From contig JAOTOM010005146.1 of assembly GCA_034440615.1 (NCBI GenBank), forward strand, positions 1,000,501 to 1,064,500: DNA of 64,000 bases. Direction: 5' to 3'. The position numbers and the translations under genes are program-made. Below the pieces are notes generated by a model. It worked only from the letters and a program-made list of their open reading frames with translations, did not search any database and was not told where the DNA came from. Source of the stretch: Ashinkailepas kermadecensis. Its lineage: Eukaryota > Arthropoda > Thecostraca > Neolepadidae. Shown here one piece after another: positions 1 to 11,961 of this stretch; the first letter of the stretch is position 1, and each line of letters begins with the position of its first letter.

Positions 1-202
1 TGGCCGCGTTCTCTGTCTGGCGCACCTCCGCGCTGTTTGGCCGCGTTCTCTGTATGGCGCACCTCCGCGCTGTTTGGCCGCGTTCTCTGTCTGGCGCACC
101 TCCGCGCTGTTTGGCCGCGTTCTCTGTCTGGCGCACCTCCGCGCTGTTTGGCCGCGTTCTCTGTCTGGCGCACCTCCGCGCTGTTTGGCCGCGTTCTCTG
201 TC
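1..202. repeat. 37-bp minisatellite, cut by window start
   Basis: About 5.5 near-identical head-to-tail copies of a 37-bp unit containing TGGCCGCGTTCTCTGTCTGG. Unit starts are at 1, 38, 75, 112, 149 and 186. The array probably continues to the left of the window. The short open frames here are repeat artefacts. Confidence 0.95.
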
Positions 203-730
203 ACCGAAATGTCCCGGTTCGTTTCGGTTCCAGGACCCCTTTTTGAGGGTGGGGGGGGGAGGGGGGACGGGTGGCGTCTCCACTTGAGATGTTAAGCCCA
301 CACTAAACTCGATCTGATAAGGTGACGCACGCGGTGGCTTCATGGTCTGCAGCGCCGGGCGTGATCCATCGTGATCCATCACCACACCGCCGGGCCAATC
401 CCGAAGGCTCGATTCATCTCCACCCTGACTTAAACACAGCACAAGACGTTCGGTTCTCACAACACACCCGACACTTTGACGGCATCGCCAGTCTACTCAT
501 CGACAAATGGCGTCGCATGTCTTGGTGACGGCAGCGTTCGGCGTCCTCCAGCCTGCGCGCCGTTCGCTCTGGTCAGTCACGTGACCGAGCATCACCACTT
601 GCCGTTGATTCGCGGCAGCGGCGCAGCCAGCCATCATTTGTATCACCAATTGACATCATTTGTCAGCCGGAGGCGATGTCGTGCCGACGGAGCGCCGCCC
701 GGCGTCCGTCGGCACACCGGGTGTCGCGGG
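203..730. other. Non-repetitive spacer
   Basis: Mixed-composition sequence between the 37-bp and 36-bp arrays. It begins with a G-rich tract near 248-270. I see no convincing gene, RNA or transposon domain on either strand. Confidence 0.6.
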
Positions 731-2714
731 CACCACCCACCGGCTCTGGGACAGTAGCCAACGGGGCACCACCCACCGGCTCTGGGACAGTAGCCAACGG
801 TGTACCACCCACCGGCTCTGGGACAGTAACCAACGGTGTACCACCCACCGGCTCTGGGACAGTAGCCAACGGGGCACCACCCACCGGCTCTGGGACAGTA
901 GCCAACGGGGCACCACCCACCGGCTCTGGGACAGTAACCAACGGTGTACCACCCACCGGCTCTGGGACAGTAGCCAACGGGGCACCACCCACCGGCTCTG
1001 GGACAGTAACCAACAGTGCACCACCCACCGGCTCTGGGACAGTAGCCAACGGGGCACCACCCACCGGCTCTGGGACAGTAACCAACAGTGCACCACCCAC
1101 CGGCTCTGGGACAGTAGCCAACGGGGCACCACCCACCGGCTCTGGGACAGTAACCAGCAGTGTACCACCCACCGGCTCTGGGACAGTAACCAGCAGTGCA
1201 CCACCCACCGGCTCTGGGACAGTAACCAGCAGTGTACCACCCACCGCCTCTGGGACAGTAACCAACGGTGTACCACCCACCGGCTCTGGGACAGTAGCCA
1301 ACGGGGCACCACCCACCGGCTCTGGGACAGTAGCCAACGGGGCACCACCCACCGGCTCTGCGACAGTAACCAACAGGGCACCACCCACCGGCTCTGGGAC
1401 AGTAACTAAGAGTGTACCACCCACCGGCTCTGGGACAGTAACCAACAGTGCACCACCCACCGGCTCTGGGACAGTAACCAACAGTGTACCACCCACCGGC
1501 TCTGGGACAGTAACCAACAGTGTACCACCCACCGGCTCTGGGACAGTAACCAACAGTGTACCACCCACCGGCTCTGGGACAGTAACCAACGGTGTACCAC
1601 CCACCGGCTCTGGGACAGTAACCAACAGTGCACCACCCACCGGCTCTGGGACAGTAACCAACGGTGCACCACCCACCGGCTCTGGGACAGTAACTAAGAG
1701 TGTACCACCCACCGGCTCTGGGACAGTAACCAACAGTGTACCACCCACCGGCTCTGGGACAGTAACTAAGAGTGTACCACCCACCGGCTCTGGGACAGTA
1801 GCCAACGGGGCACCACCCACCGGCTCTGGGACAGTAACCAGCAGTGTACCACCCACAGACTCTGGGACAGTAACCAACGGTGCACCACCCACAGACTCTG
1901 GGACAGTAACCAACAGTGTACCACCCACCGGCTCTGGGACAGTAACCAACAGTGTACCACCCACCGGCTCTGGGACAGTAGCCAACGGGGCACCACCCAC
2001 CGGCTCTGGGGCAGTAACCAACGGTGTACCACCCACAGACTCTGGGACAGTAACCAACGGTGCACCACCCACAGACTCTGGGACAGTAACCAACAGTGTA
2101 CCACCCACCGGCTCTGGGACAGTAACCAACAGTGCACCACCCACCGGCTCTGCGACAGTAACCAACGGTGTACCACCCACCGGCTCTGGGACAGTAACCA
2201 ACGGTGTACCACCCACCGGCTCTGGGACAGTAACCAACGGGGCACCACCCACCGGCTCTGGGACAGTAACCAACGGTGTACCACCCACAGACTCTGGGAC
2301 AGTAACCAACGGTGCACCACCCACAGACTCTGGGACAGTAACCAACAGTGTACCACCCACCGGCTCTGGGACAGTAACCAACAGTGCACCACCCACCGGC
2401 TCTGCGACAGTAACCAACGGTGCACCACCCACCGACTCTGCGACAGTAACCAACGGTGTACCACCCACCGGCTCTGCGACAGTAACCAACAGTGTACCAA
2501 CCACCGGCTCTGGGACAGTAACCAACGGTGTACCACCCACCGGCTCTGCGACAGTAACCAACAGTGTACCACCCACCGGCTCTGCGACAGTAACCAATGG
2601 TGTACCACCCACCGGCTCTGGGACAGTAACCAACAGTGCACCACCCACCGGCTCTGGGACAGTAACCAACGGTGTACCACCCACCGGCTCTGGGACAGTA
2701 ACCAACAGTGTACC
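731..2714. repeat. 36-bp minisatellite, left part (about 55 copies)
   Basis: Head-to-tail 36-bp units with core GGCTCTGGGACAGTAACC. Variant positions include AGTAGCCAACGGGG, ACAGACTCTGGG and TAACTAAGAG. The unit is 12 codons long, so several frames on both strands stay open (for example a GSGTVTN-VPPT peptide repeat). The same unit resumes at 4308 after a retrotransposon, so this and the right part were once one array of about 5 kb. Confidence 0.97.
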
Positions 2715-4307
2715 CTCAGGATGACGTTTAGTGTGGTCGGTCCGCACTTGTTAAACATTATCAACTCATGCATCACAAGCTGTGAACTGCCACCGTCATG
2801 GAAAACGGCGATGGTAACACCCCTGCACAAAAGTGGTAATGCAAACGACCCACACAACTACAGGCCAATATCGATATTGCCAGTGGTCGAAAAACTCTGC
2901 GAGCGTGTCGTGTGCACACAACTGATAGACTATCTGACTAGTCATCATCTACTGTGCCCAGAACAGTACGGTTTCCGGCCCGGCCTGTCTACCGAGATGG
3001 CTCTGCTAGACACGGTCATCCACGCTACCCTCAAAATCGACCAAGGCGAGATCACTCCACTGGTTACAGCTGACACCTCAAAGGCGTTCGACAGCGTGGA
3101 GCATAGTCGCCTCATGGACAAGCTCGGATGGTACGGCGTCAACTCCGAATGGTTCCGAGCGTGGCTTGAGGGCCGTTCGCAAACAGTGAAGGGTTCTAGC
3201 CCTCTGTCGGTAACACATGGTGTGGTGCAGGGCTCGATCTTGGGCCCGGTTATGTTCCTAATATTCTCCAATGACCTCCCACAACATATCCCACACGGCA
3301 AGATTGTTATGTATGCCGATGATGTCCAGTTCCTCGACTCCGGGAAGCGAAACGAAATCACAGCCATTAGCCAACGATTGAATGAATCACTGTCAGTTGC
3401 CTTTAACTGGTTCATCCAGAATCGACTAAAAGTAAATCCCTCCAAAACTGAGATGGTTGTTCTCCAATCTTCTAGACATACACCTGTGAAATTATCTGTT
3501 CGTCTGGGCCAGTTAGAAATAGTACCCACGAAGTCTGTGAAATTACTTGGCGTGAAAATTGACTCACACCTGTCCTGGGATGTGCATGTATCTACTGTTG
3601 TGCGTCTGTGTAACTGCATACTCATTGGACTCGCTAGACTGCGTCATAAGTTTTCTCACATTACGAGACGGGTGCTAATTGAGGCACTCGTATTCCCCCA
3701 CATAAGATACTGTGTGTCTGTCTGGGGAAGCTGTAGCAGAGCCCAGAAACGACGCATTCAAAAATGCATCAACTTTGGTGCAAGGATTGTCGCCGGCTTG
3801 CACTACCGGGATCATGTGTCGCCCACGTTGAAAGAACTAGGATGGCTCAAATTCGAGGATTTCATATCCGAGGCAGATGCTCACTCAGTTTTCAAAATTA
3901 TGAACGAGTTCACTGGCCCAGAACTCATTCGCGGTCAACTGAACTGTCGCTCAACTGTGTCGCAACGGAGCACCAGGGCCACGGCTAACGGTGAACTCCA
4001 GGTACCACGATGCCGCACAGAATTCGCTCGCCGCTCCTTCATACCGAGAGCTTGCCGGACGTGGAACAATCTGCCTCCAGATGTGAGGAACTCAGGTGGC
4101 TACAATGTTTTCAAACGGAGACTTTCGGCCATGCTGCGCATGTCCGGGCTCTAACCTCCGGCCTCCGGAACATCGCTTACATCAGCACTGTGATGCCACT
4201 CGTTGTTATCGTGTATGCTCGTGATGATGGTTTGTGCTGCACATTAGTGCACTTCTGTGACGGAAACTGAAAAACCCTACTCGGGAGGTTCCGAAATACA
4301 TTACATT
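2715..4307 (+). mobile_element. 5'-truncated non-LTR retrotransposon RT1
   Basis: The 1.6-kb insert separates two halves of one 36-bp array. It carries a reverse transcriptase ORF, then about 150 bp of 3' untranslated sequence ending in a short tandem tail (ATACATTACATTAC). That kind of tail is typical of CR1/L2/Jockey-type elements. The endonuclease domain and the start of ORF2 are missing, as expected from 5' truncation during target-primed reverse transcription. At the junctions the array ends at GTACC and resumes at ACCCACCGG. Together these rebuild an intact repeat unit with no clear target-site duplication. Exact clade assignment is not possible by eye. Confidence 0.9.
2721..4154 (+). 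CDS. Reverse transcriptase of non-LTR retrotransposon (partial ORF2)
   Basis: An uninterrupted 477-residue frame encodes the RT domain and C-terminal region of a LINE-type ORF2 polyprotein, which copies element RNA into DNA at a nicked target. Visible landmarks are NYRPIS (about residues 46-51), YGFRPGLSTEMALLD (83-97), motif A ADTSKAFDSV (117-126), motif B GVVQGSILGP (167-176), catalytic YADD (198-201), NRLKVNPSKT (234-243) and LLGVKID (275-281). A C-terminal block with TEFARRSFIPRACRTWNNLP lies near the end. The ORF begins just before the RT fingers. The AP endonuclease that should precede it is absent, so the ATG at 2721 is probably fortuitous and the natural protein was much longer. There is no internal stop or frameshift, so the insertion looks fairly young. 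It is not expected to be autonomously active. Confidence 0.92.
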   Translation: MTFSVVGPHLLNIINSCITSCELPPSWKTAMVTPLHKSGNANDPHNYRPISILPVVEKLCERVVCTQLIDYLTSHHLLCPEQYGFRPGLSTEMALLDTVIHATLKIDQGEITPLVTADTSKAFDSVEHSRLMDKLGWYGVNSEWFRAWLEGRSQTVKGSSPLSVTHGVVQGSILGPVMFLIFSNDLPQHIPHGKIVMYADDVQFLDSGKRNEITAISQRLNESLSVAFNWFIQNRLKVNPSKTEMVVLQSSRHTPVKLSVRLGQLEIVPTKSVKLLGVKIDSHLSWDVHVSTVVRLCNCILIGLARLRHKFSHITRRVLIEALVFPHIRYCVSVWGSCSRAQKRRIQKCINFGARIVAGLHYRDHVSPTLKELGWLKFEDFISEADAHSVFKIMNEFTGPELIRGQLNCRSTVSQRSTRATANGELQVPRCRTEFARRSFIPRACRTWNNLPPDVRNSGGYNVFKRRLSAMLRMSGL

Positions 4308-7300
4308 ACCCACCGGCTCTGGGACAGTAACCAACAGTGCACCACCCACCGGCTCTGGGACAGTAGCCAACGGTGTACCACCCACCGGCTCTGGGACAGT
4401 AACCAACAGTGCACTACCCACCGGCTCTGGGACAGTAACCAACGGTGTACCACCCACGGCTCTGGGACAGTAACCAACAGTGCACCACCCACCGGCTCTG
4501 GGACAGTAACCAACGGTGTACCACCCACCGGCTCTGGGACAGTAACCAACGGTGTACCACCCACAGACTCTGCGACAGTAACCAACAGTGTACCACCCAC
4601 CGGCTCTGCGACAGTAACCAGCAGTGTACCACCCACCGGCTCTGCGACAGTAACCAACAGTGTACCACCCACCGGCTCTGGGACAGTAACCAACGGTGTA
4701 CCACCCACCGGCTCTGGGATAGTAACCAACGGTGTACCACCCACCGGCTCTGGGACAGTAACCAACGGTGTACCACCCACCGGCTCTGGGACAGTAACCA
4801 GCAGTGCACCACCCACCGGCTCTGCGACAGTAACCAACGGTGTACCACCCACAGACTCTGGGACAGTAACCAGCAGTGCACCACCCACCGGCTCTGGGAC
4901 AGTAACCAACGGTGTACCACCCACAGACTCTGGGACAGTAACCAGCAGTGTACCACCCACCGGATCTGGGACAGTAACCAACAGTGTACCACCCACCGGC
5001 TCTGGGACAGTAACCAACGGTGTACCACCCACCGGCTCTGGGATAGTAACCAACGGTGTACCACCCACAGACTCTGGGACAGTAACCAGCAGTGTACCAC
5101 CCACCGGCTCTAAGACAGTAACCAACAGTGCACCACCCACCGGCTCTGCGACAGTAACCAACGGTGTACCACCCACCGGCTCTGGGACAGTAACCAACAG
5201 TGTACCACCCACCGGCTCTGCGACAGTAACCAACAGTGCACCACCCACCGGCTCTGGGACAGTAACCAACAGTGTACCACCCACCGGCTCTGCGACAGTA
5301 ACCAAGAGTGTACCACCCACCGACTCTGGGACAGTAACCAACGGTGTACCACCCACCGGCTCTGGGACAGTAACCAACGGTGTACCACCCACCGGCTCTG
5401 GGACAGTAACCAACAGTGTACCACCCACCGGCTCTGCGACAGTAACCAACAGTGCACCACCCACCGGCTCTGGGACAGTAACCAACAGTGTACCACCCAC
5501 CGGCTCTGGGACAGTAACCAAGAGTGTACCACCCACATACTCTGGGACAGTAACCAACAGTGTACCACCCACCGGCTCTGGGATAGTAACCAAGAGTGTA
5601 CCACCCACCGGCTCTGGGACAGTAACCAAGAGTGTACCACCCACAGACTCTGGGACAGTAACCAACAGTGTACCACCCACCGGCTCTGGGATAGTAACCA
5701 AGAGTGTACCACCCACAGTCTCTGGGACAGTAACCAGCAGTGTACCACCCACCGGCTCTGCGACAGTAACCAACAGTGCACCACCCACCGGCTCTGGGAC
5801 AGTAACCAACAGTGTACCACCCACCGGCTCTGGGACAGTAACCAACAGTGTACCACCCACCGGCTGTGGGACAGTAACCAACAGTGTACCACCCACCGGC
5901 TCTGGGACAGTAACCAACAGTGTACCACCCACCGGCTCTGGGACAGTAACCAACAGTGTACCACCCACCGGCTGTGGGACAGTAACCAACAGTGTACCAC
6001 CCACCGGCTCTGGGACAGTAACCAACAGGGCACCACCCACCGGCTCTGGGACAGTAACCAACGGTGTACCACCCACCGGCTCTGGGACAGTAACCAACAG
6101 GGCACCACCCACCGGCTCTGGGACAGTAACCAACAGTGTACCACCCACCGGCTCTGGGACAGTAACCAACAGTGCACCACCCACCGGCTCTGGGACAGTA
6201 ACCAACAGTGTACCACCCACCGGCTCTGGGACAGTAACCAACAGTGCACCACCCACCGGCTCTGGGACAGTAACCAACAGTGTACCACCCACCGGCTCTG
6301 GGACAGTAACTAAGAGTGTACCACCCACCGGCTCTGGGACAGTAACCAACAGTGTACCACCCACCGGCTCTGGGACAGTAACTAAGAGTGTACCACCCAC
6401 CGGCTCTGGGACAGTAACCAACAGTGTACCACCCACCGGCTCTGGGACAGTAACCAACAGTGTACCACCCACCGGCTCTGGGACAGTAACCAAGAGTGTA
6501 CCACCCACCGGCTCTGGGACAGTAACCAACAGTGTACCACCCACCGGCTCTGGGACAGTAACCAAGAGTGTACCACCCACCGGCTCTGGGACAGTAACCA
6601 ACAGTGCACCACCCACCGGCTCTGGGACAGTAACCAACAGTGTACCACCCACCGGCTCTGGGACAGTAACCAACAGTGTACCACCCACCGGCTCTGGGAC
6701 AGTAACCAACAGTGTACCACCCACCGGCTCTGGGACAGTAACCAACGGTGTACCACCCACCGGCTCTGGGACAGTAACCAACAGTGCACCACCCACCGGC
6801 TCTGGGACAGTAACCAACAGTGTACCACCCACCGGCTCTGGGACAGTAACCAACAGGGCACCACCCACCGGCTCTGGGACAGTAACCAGCAGTGTACCAC
6901 CCACCGGCTCTGGGACAGTAACCAACAGTGCACCACCCACCGGCTCTGGGACAGTAACCAACAGTGTACCACCCACCGGCTCTGGGACAGTAACTAAGAG
7001 TGTACCACCCACCGGCTCTGGGACAGTAACCAACAGTGTACCACCCACCGGCTCTGGGACAGTAACTAAGAGTGTACCACCCACCGGCTCTGGGACAGTA
7101 ACCAACAGTGTACCACCCACCGGCTCTGGGACAGTAACCAACAGTGTACCACCCACCGGCTCTGGGACAGTAACTAAGAGTGTACCACCCACCGGCTCTG
7201 GGACAGTAACCAACAGTGTACCACCCACCGGCTCTGGGACAGTAACTAAGAGTGTACCACCCACCGGCTCTGGGACAGTAACCAACAGTGTACCACCCAC

Positions 7301-7365
7301 CGGCTCTGGGACAGTAACTAAGAGTGTACCACCCACCGGCTCTGGGACAGTAACCAACAGTGCAC
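4308..7365. repeat. 36-bp minisatellite, right part (about 85 copies)
   Basis: Continuation of the same 36-bp unit (core GGCTCTGGGACAGTAACC) beyond RT1. Copies from about 6,000 to 7,350 are very uniform, alternating AACAGTGTACC and AACTAAGAGTGTACC variants. One unit near 4,455 lacks a base, which shifts the frame. Very long frames on both strands (over 1,000 codons) follow from the 3n unit length. Confidence 0.97.
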
Positions 7366-7399
7366 CGCGAGAACCACTCACCGGCTCTGCGTATTGCCT

Positions 7400-8360
7400 A
7401 TGGTATTGTGGCCTACTGAGTCTGGCCGTCTGTGGTATTGTGGCCTACTGAGTCTGGCCGTCTGTGGTATTGTGGCCTACTGAGTCTGGCCGTCTATGGT
7501 ATTGTGGCCTACTGAGTCTGGCCGTCTGTGGTACTGTGGCCTACTGAGTCTGGCCGTCTGTGGTATTGTGGCCTACTGAGTCTGGCCGTCTATGGTATTG
7601 TGGCCTACTGAGTCTGGCCGTCTGTGGTATTGTGGCCTACTGAGTCTGGCCGTCTGTGGTATTGTGGCCTACTGAGTCTGGCCGTCTGTGGTATTGTGGC
7701 CTACTGAGTCTGGCCGTCTGTGGTATTGTGGCCTACTGAGTCTGGCCGTCTGTGGTATTGTGGCCTACTAAGTCTGGCCGTCTGTGGTATTGTGGCCTAC
7801 TGAGTCTGGCCGTCTGTGGTATTGTGGCCAACTGAGTCTGACCGTCTGTGGTATTGTGGCCTACTAAGTCTGGCCGTCTGTGGTATTGTAGCCTACTGAG
7901 TCTGACCGTCTGTGGTATTGTAGCCTACTGAGTCTGGCCGTCTATGGTATTGTAGCCTACTGAGTCTGACCGTCTGTGGTATTGTGGCCTACTAAGTCTG
8001 GCCGTCTGTGGTATTGTAGCCTACTGAGTCTGACCGTCTGTGGTATTGTGGCCTACTAAGTCTGGCCGTCTATGGTATTGTAGCCTACTGAGTCTGACCG
8101 TCTGTGGTATTGTGGCCTACTAAGTCTGGCCGTCTGTGGTATTGTAGCCTACTGAGTCTGACCGTCTGTGGTATTGTGGCCTACTAAGTCTGGCCGTCTA
8201 TGGTACTGTGGCCTACTGAGTCTGGCCGTCTGTGGTATTGTGGCCTACTAAGTCTGGCCGTCTGTGGTATTGTGGCCTACTGAGTCTGACCGTCTGTGGT
8301 ATTGTGGCCTACTAAGTCTGGCCGTCTGTGGTATTGTGGTCTACTGAGCCTGGCTGATTG
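7400..8360. repeat. 32-bp minisatellite with 64-bp higher-order pattern
   Basis: About 30 units of 32 bp with core TGGTATTGTGGCCTACTGAG. From about 7,850 to 8,200 two unit types alternate (GTGGCCTACTAAGTCTGGCC, then GTAGCCTACTGAGTCTGACC), giving a 64-bp dimeric period. The array follows the 36-bp array with only about 35 bp between them. Confidence 0.95.
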
Positions 8361-8691
8361 TGATATTGTTGGCTGTAATACGTCATACACTTGATATACA
8401 GAGCAGTTAAAATATACATATGCAGCGCACATGTACATGCTACTGCATGTGCATGTTTTGATACTACGTCGCTTTCAGATGAGCCAATGTGGTATTGGGG
8501 CACTTTATGGTCGATGGACGGTGGCATTGCGGTACTATAACATTTTGGGATCATCCAATCGTGTCATGACACCGTGGCGGGATTTGTCGATTGTGACATT
8601 GCGCCCCGCTGTGAGGCTGTGACGCCCTGACGTTGTGACGTTGTGACGATGGCACCGATGACCTGTGGGCTAGTGACGAATTGTGTGACCC
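8361..8691. other. Spacer, no gene seen
   Basis: Moderately AT-rich sequence with short TGACG-rich stretches near 8,620-8,650. No coding, RNA or transposon signature is recognised. Confidence 0.5.
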
Positions 8692-9327
8692 TGACACCCA
8701 GGGGCGCCATACCTCGAGAGGTCCGTCTGAGGGATGTAGGACCTCAGTACCAGGAGTGCCACACCTCAAGTCAGTCTGATGGGTGTAAGACCTCAGTCCC
8801 AGGGGCGCCATACCTCGAGAGGTCCGTCTGAGGGATGTAAGACCTCAGTACCAGGAGTGCCACACCTCAAGTCAGTCTGATGGGTGTAAGACCTCAGTCC
8901 CAGGGGCGCCACGCCTCGAGAGGTCCGTCTGAGGGATGTAAGACCTCAGTACCAGGAGTGCCACACCTCAAGTCAGTCTGATGGGTGTAAGACCTCAGTC
9001 CCAGGGGCGCCATACCTCGAGAGGTCCGTCTGAGGGATGTAAGACCTCAGTACCAGGAGTGCCACACCTCAAGTCAGTCTGATGGGTGTAAGACCTCAGT
9101 CCCAGGGGCGCCACGCCTCGAGAGGTCCGTCTGAGGGATGTAAGACCTCAGTACCAGGAGTGCCACACCTCAAGTCAGTCTGATGGGTGTAAGACCTCAG
9201 TCCCAGGGGCGCCATACCTCGAGAGGTCCGTCTGAGGGATGTAGGACCTCAGTACCAGGAGTGCCACACCTCAAGTCAGTCTGATGGGTGTAAGACCTCA
9301 GTCCCAGGGGCGCCACGCCTCGAGAGG
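8692..9327. repeat. 101-bp dimeric tandem repeat (about 6.3 copies)
   Basis: Units of 101 bp start with AGGGGCGCCATACCTCGAGA at about 8,700, 8,801, 8,902, 9,003, 9,104, 9,205 and 9,306. Each unit is two related halves of about 50 bp (AGGGGCGCCA... and AGGAGTGCCA...). From the third copy on, CATACC and CACGCC variants alternate, suggesting a 202-bp superperiod. Confidence 0.94.
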
Positions 9328-9569
9328 GGTGAGGAACCTCAGCAGAACTACAACTACTCGGCGTCATGTTTTTAGGGATGTTTTAGGGAGTGGCTTGAGG
9401 TTGCCAGAGGGCGCTGGTGTCGAAGTCGATACCACCTGCATCAACTGGCATACCCTGACCTGCTCTTTACACTCTAGGCATACTCAATAACCGTGCCAGA
9501 ATTTTCGCTTCAGTGTCGTGTTCCTTTTTGGTCTGATATTCTGCCAGCGTGGATCTCTTGGTTGTGTCT

Positions 9570-10258
9570 GGTGGAATGCACTGGGGTTTGTGGTGTCTGG
9601 TGGTATGCACTGGAGCCGCACTACTGCCAGTCTACCGCCAGGTCGTGCTGTCGTGTCTGGTGGTATGCACTGGAGCCGCACTACTGCCAGTCTACCGCCA
9701 GGTCGTGTTGTCGTGTCTGGTGGTATGCACTGGAGCCGCCCTACTGCCAGTCTACAGCCAGGTCGTGCTGTCGTGTCTGGTGGTATGCACTGGAGCCGCA
9801 CTACTGCCAGTCTACCGCCAGGTCGTGCTGTCGTGTCTGGTGGTATGCACTGGAGCCGCACTACTGTCAGTCTACAGCCAGGTCGTGCTGTCGTGTCTGG
9901 TGGTATGCACTGGAGCCGCCCTACTGCCAGTCTACAGCCAGGTCGTGCTGTCGTGTCTGGTGGTATGCACTGGAGTCGCACGACTGTCAGTCTACCGCCA
10001 GGTCGTGCTGTCGTGTCTGGTGGTATGCACTGGAGTCGCACGACTGTCAGTCTACCGCCAGGTCGTGCTGTCGTGTCTGGTGGTATGCACTGGAGTCGCA
10101 CGACTGCCAGTCTACCGCCAGGTCGTGCTGTCGTGTCTGGTGGTATGCACTGGAGCCGCACTACTGCCAGTCTACAGCCAGGTCGTGCTGTCGTGTCTGG
10201 TGGTATGCACTGGAGTCGCACGACTGCCAGTCTACCGCCAGGTCGTGCTGTCGTGTCT
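9570..10258. repeat. 60-bp minisatellite (about 11 copies)
   Basis: Perfectly phased 60-bp units containing GGTGGTATGCACTGGAGCCG and CCAGGTCGTGCTGTCGTGTC. Variants are shared in runs (GAGTCGCACGAC in later copies). Three plus frames and one minus frame stay open because 60 is a multiple of 3. Confidence 0.96.
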
Positions 10259-10880
10259 GATCGAAAAACGTGTCGCCGCTAACAACAGCCTGCCGAGAAT
10301 GGCTTCCTCGGATTATATCACGCCACAATAGCGCATCCATTTCCCGACAGTGCAAACGTCATAATCGTTCAGATTTATCAGGTGGCTGACACTGGGCTTG
10401 TGCACGGCCAACGCCAGCAACGGCAACAAGACATCGGTAACCGTTAGCTGACGCTCCATCGTGCATAATTCAACCTAGTAAGCATCGGCTGTGCATGTTC
10501 TATGATATCAGAGAAGCGTTCAGTTTTCTCAGAAGCCGCCGCTGTCTCGGTGCACTGGTGCGGGTGACATTGCACTGTGCCGGCTGCGCTTCTGCTTGCC
10601 GTTGCTCGTTTCCAGAGGAAGCCATTTGGGGATGCGATGCACACGATTTCAGCAGGTATTCAGCCAGAGGAATGAGTTGCGCTGTGACTGACCTGTGAGT
10701 TGTGAATATTGTCGCGATAATCGCGAACTTTATAATTACATGAGGCAGTAGTCTAGCTGTTAACATCCCTGGGGAGCGCGAAGGATATATACCATTCGAA
10801 TATTTATGAAGCATAGTATTATATGCATAGGCGTTGCATAAAATGGGTGGCAAACAAAGCACTCAATTCTGTTGGTGCGA
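10259..10880. other. Unique spacer
   Basis: Non-repetitive DNA. A 120-codon minus-strand frame (10,862-10,500) shows no recognisable domain or codon signature. Nothing else can be supported. Confidence 0.5.
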
Positions 10881-10883
10881 TGC

Positions 10884-11180
10884 TGCCACAGCAGTGTACT
10901 AGATGACAGTGTACTAGATGATAAAGCAGTGTACTAGATGACAACATCCACGGACCTTGCATTTCACTGCCAAGTTATTGCGATGTTCTGGGACTCGTGT
11001 CTGCCTCGGTCTGCCGGGCTACCATGATGTTCACGGACTTACCTTCCACTGCCAAGTTATTGTGATGTTCCGGGACTCGTGTCTGCCTTGGTCTGCCGGG
11101 ATACATGAAGTTCATGAAGTTCATGGATTTGTATTCCACCGGCACGTTAGTTCCGGGGCTCGTGTCTGCCTCGGCCGGAT
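10884..11180. repeat. Short 15-25-bp and about 82-bp degenerate tandem repeats
   Basis: CAGTGTACTAGATGA recurs three times at 10,892-10,940. It is followed by about 2.5 diverged copies of an 82-bp unit containing CCAAGTTATTG and GGGACTCGTGTCTGCC (copies near 10,960, 11,045 and 11,140). Confidence 0.8.
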
Positions 11181-11308
11181 CTGCGTCGATGAATTTGTTT
11201 TGTTATTTTTGAACCACGAAACCAGCCATCAGATTGACCAAATGCGATTAACTTTCATACGGTGTTGTGCGAACTGCTGGCAGCGAGCTGGTTTATGACG
11301 TTGCGTGA

Positions 11309-11957
11309 CACACAGCGCGGCACACAGCGTAGCACACAGCGTGGCACACAGCGTGGCACACAGCGTGGCACACAGCGTAGCACACAGCGTGGCACACAGC
11401 GCGGCACACAGCGTGGCACACAGCGTAGCACACAGCGTGGCACACAGCGTAGCAAACAGCGTGGCACACAGCGCGGCACACAGCGTGGTACACAGCGCGG
11501 CACACAGCACACGCGTGGCGCGGCACACAGCGTGGCACACAGCGTGGTACACAGCGTAGCAGCACACAGCGTGGCACACAGCGTAGCAAACAGCGCGGCA
11601 CACAGCGCGGCACACAGCGTAGCACACAGCGCGGCACACAGCGTAGTACACAGCGTAGCAAACAGCGTGGCACACAGCGCGGCACACAGCGTAGCAAACA
11701 GCGTGGCACACAGCGTGGCAAACAGCGTGGCACACAGCGTGGCACACAGCGCGGCACACAGCGTAGCAAACAGCGTGGCACACGGCGTGGTACACAGCGT
11801 AGCACACAGCGTAGCACACAGCGTGGCACACAGCGCGGCACACAGCGTGGCACACAGCGTGGCACACAGCGTGGCACACAGCGTGGCACACAGCGTGGCA
11901 CACAGCGTGGCACACAGCGTGGCACACAGCGTGGAACACAGCGTGGCACACGGCGCT
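11309..11957. repeat. 12-bp minisatellite, copy 1
   Basis: About 54 units of CACACAGCGTGG with GCGCGG, GCGTAG and AAACAG variants. Twelve is a multiple of 3, so every frame without a stop is open. Alanine/valine/histidine- or cysteine-rich ORFs on both strands are by-products. Confidence 0.97.
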
Positions 11958-11961
11958 GCCA

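Noticed and set aside
4257..7451. 1,064-codon plus-strand ORF and 1,026-codon minus-strand ORF of repeat peptides
   Set aside because: Both strands are open over the same 36-bp array because the unit is a multiple of 3. No conserved start, signal or non-repeat domain exists.
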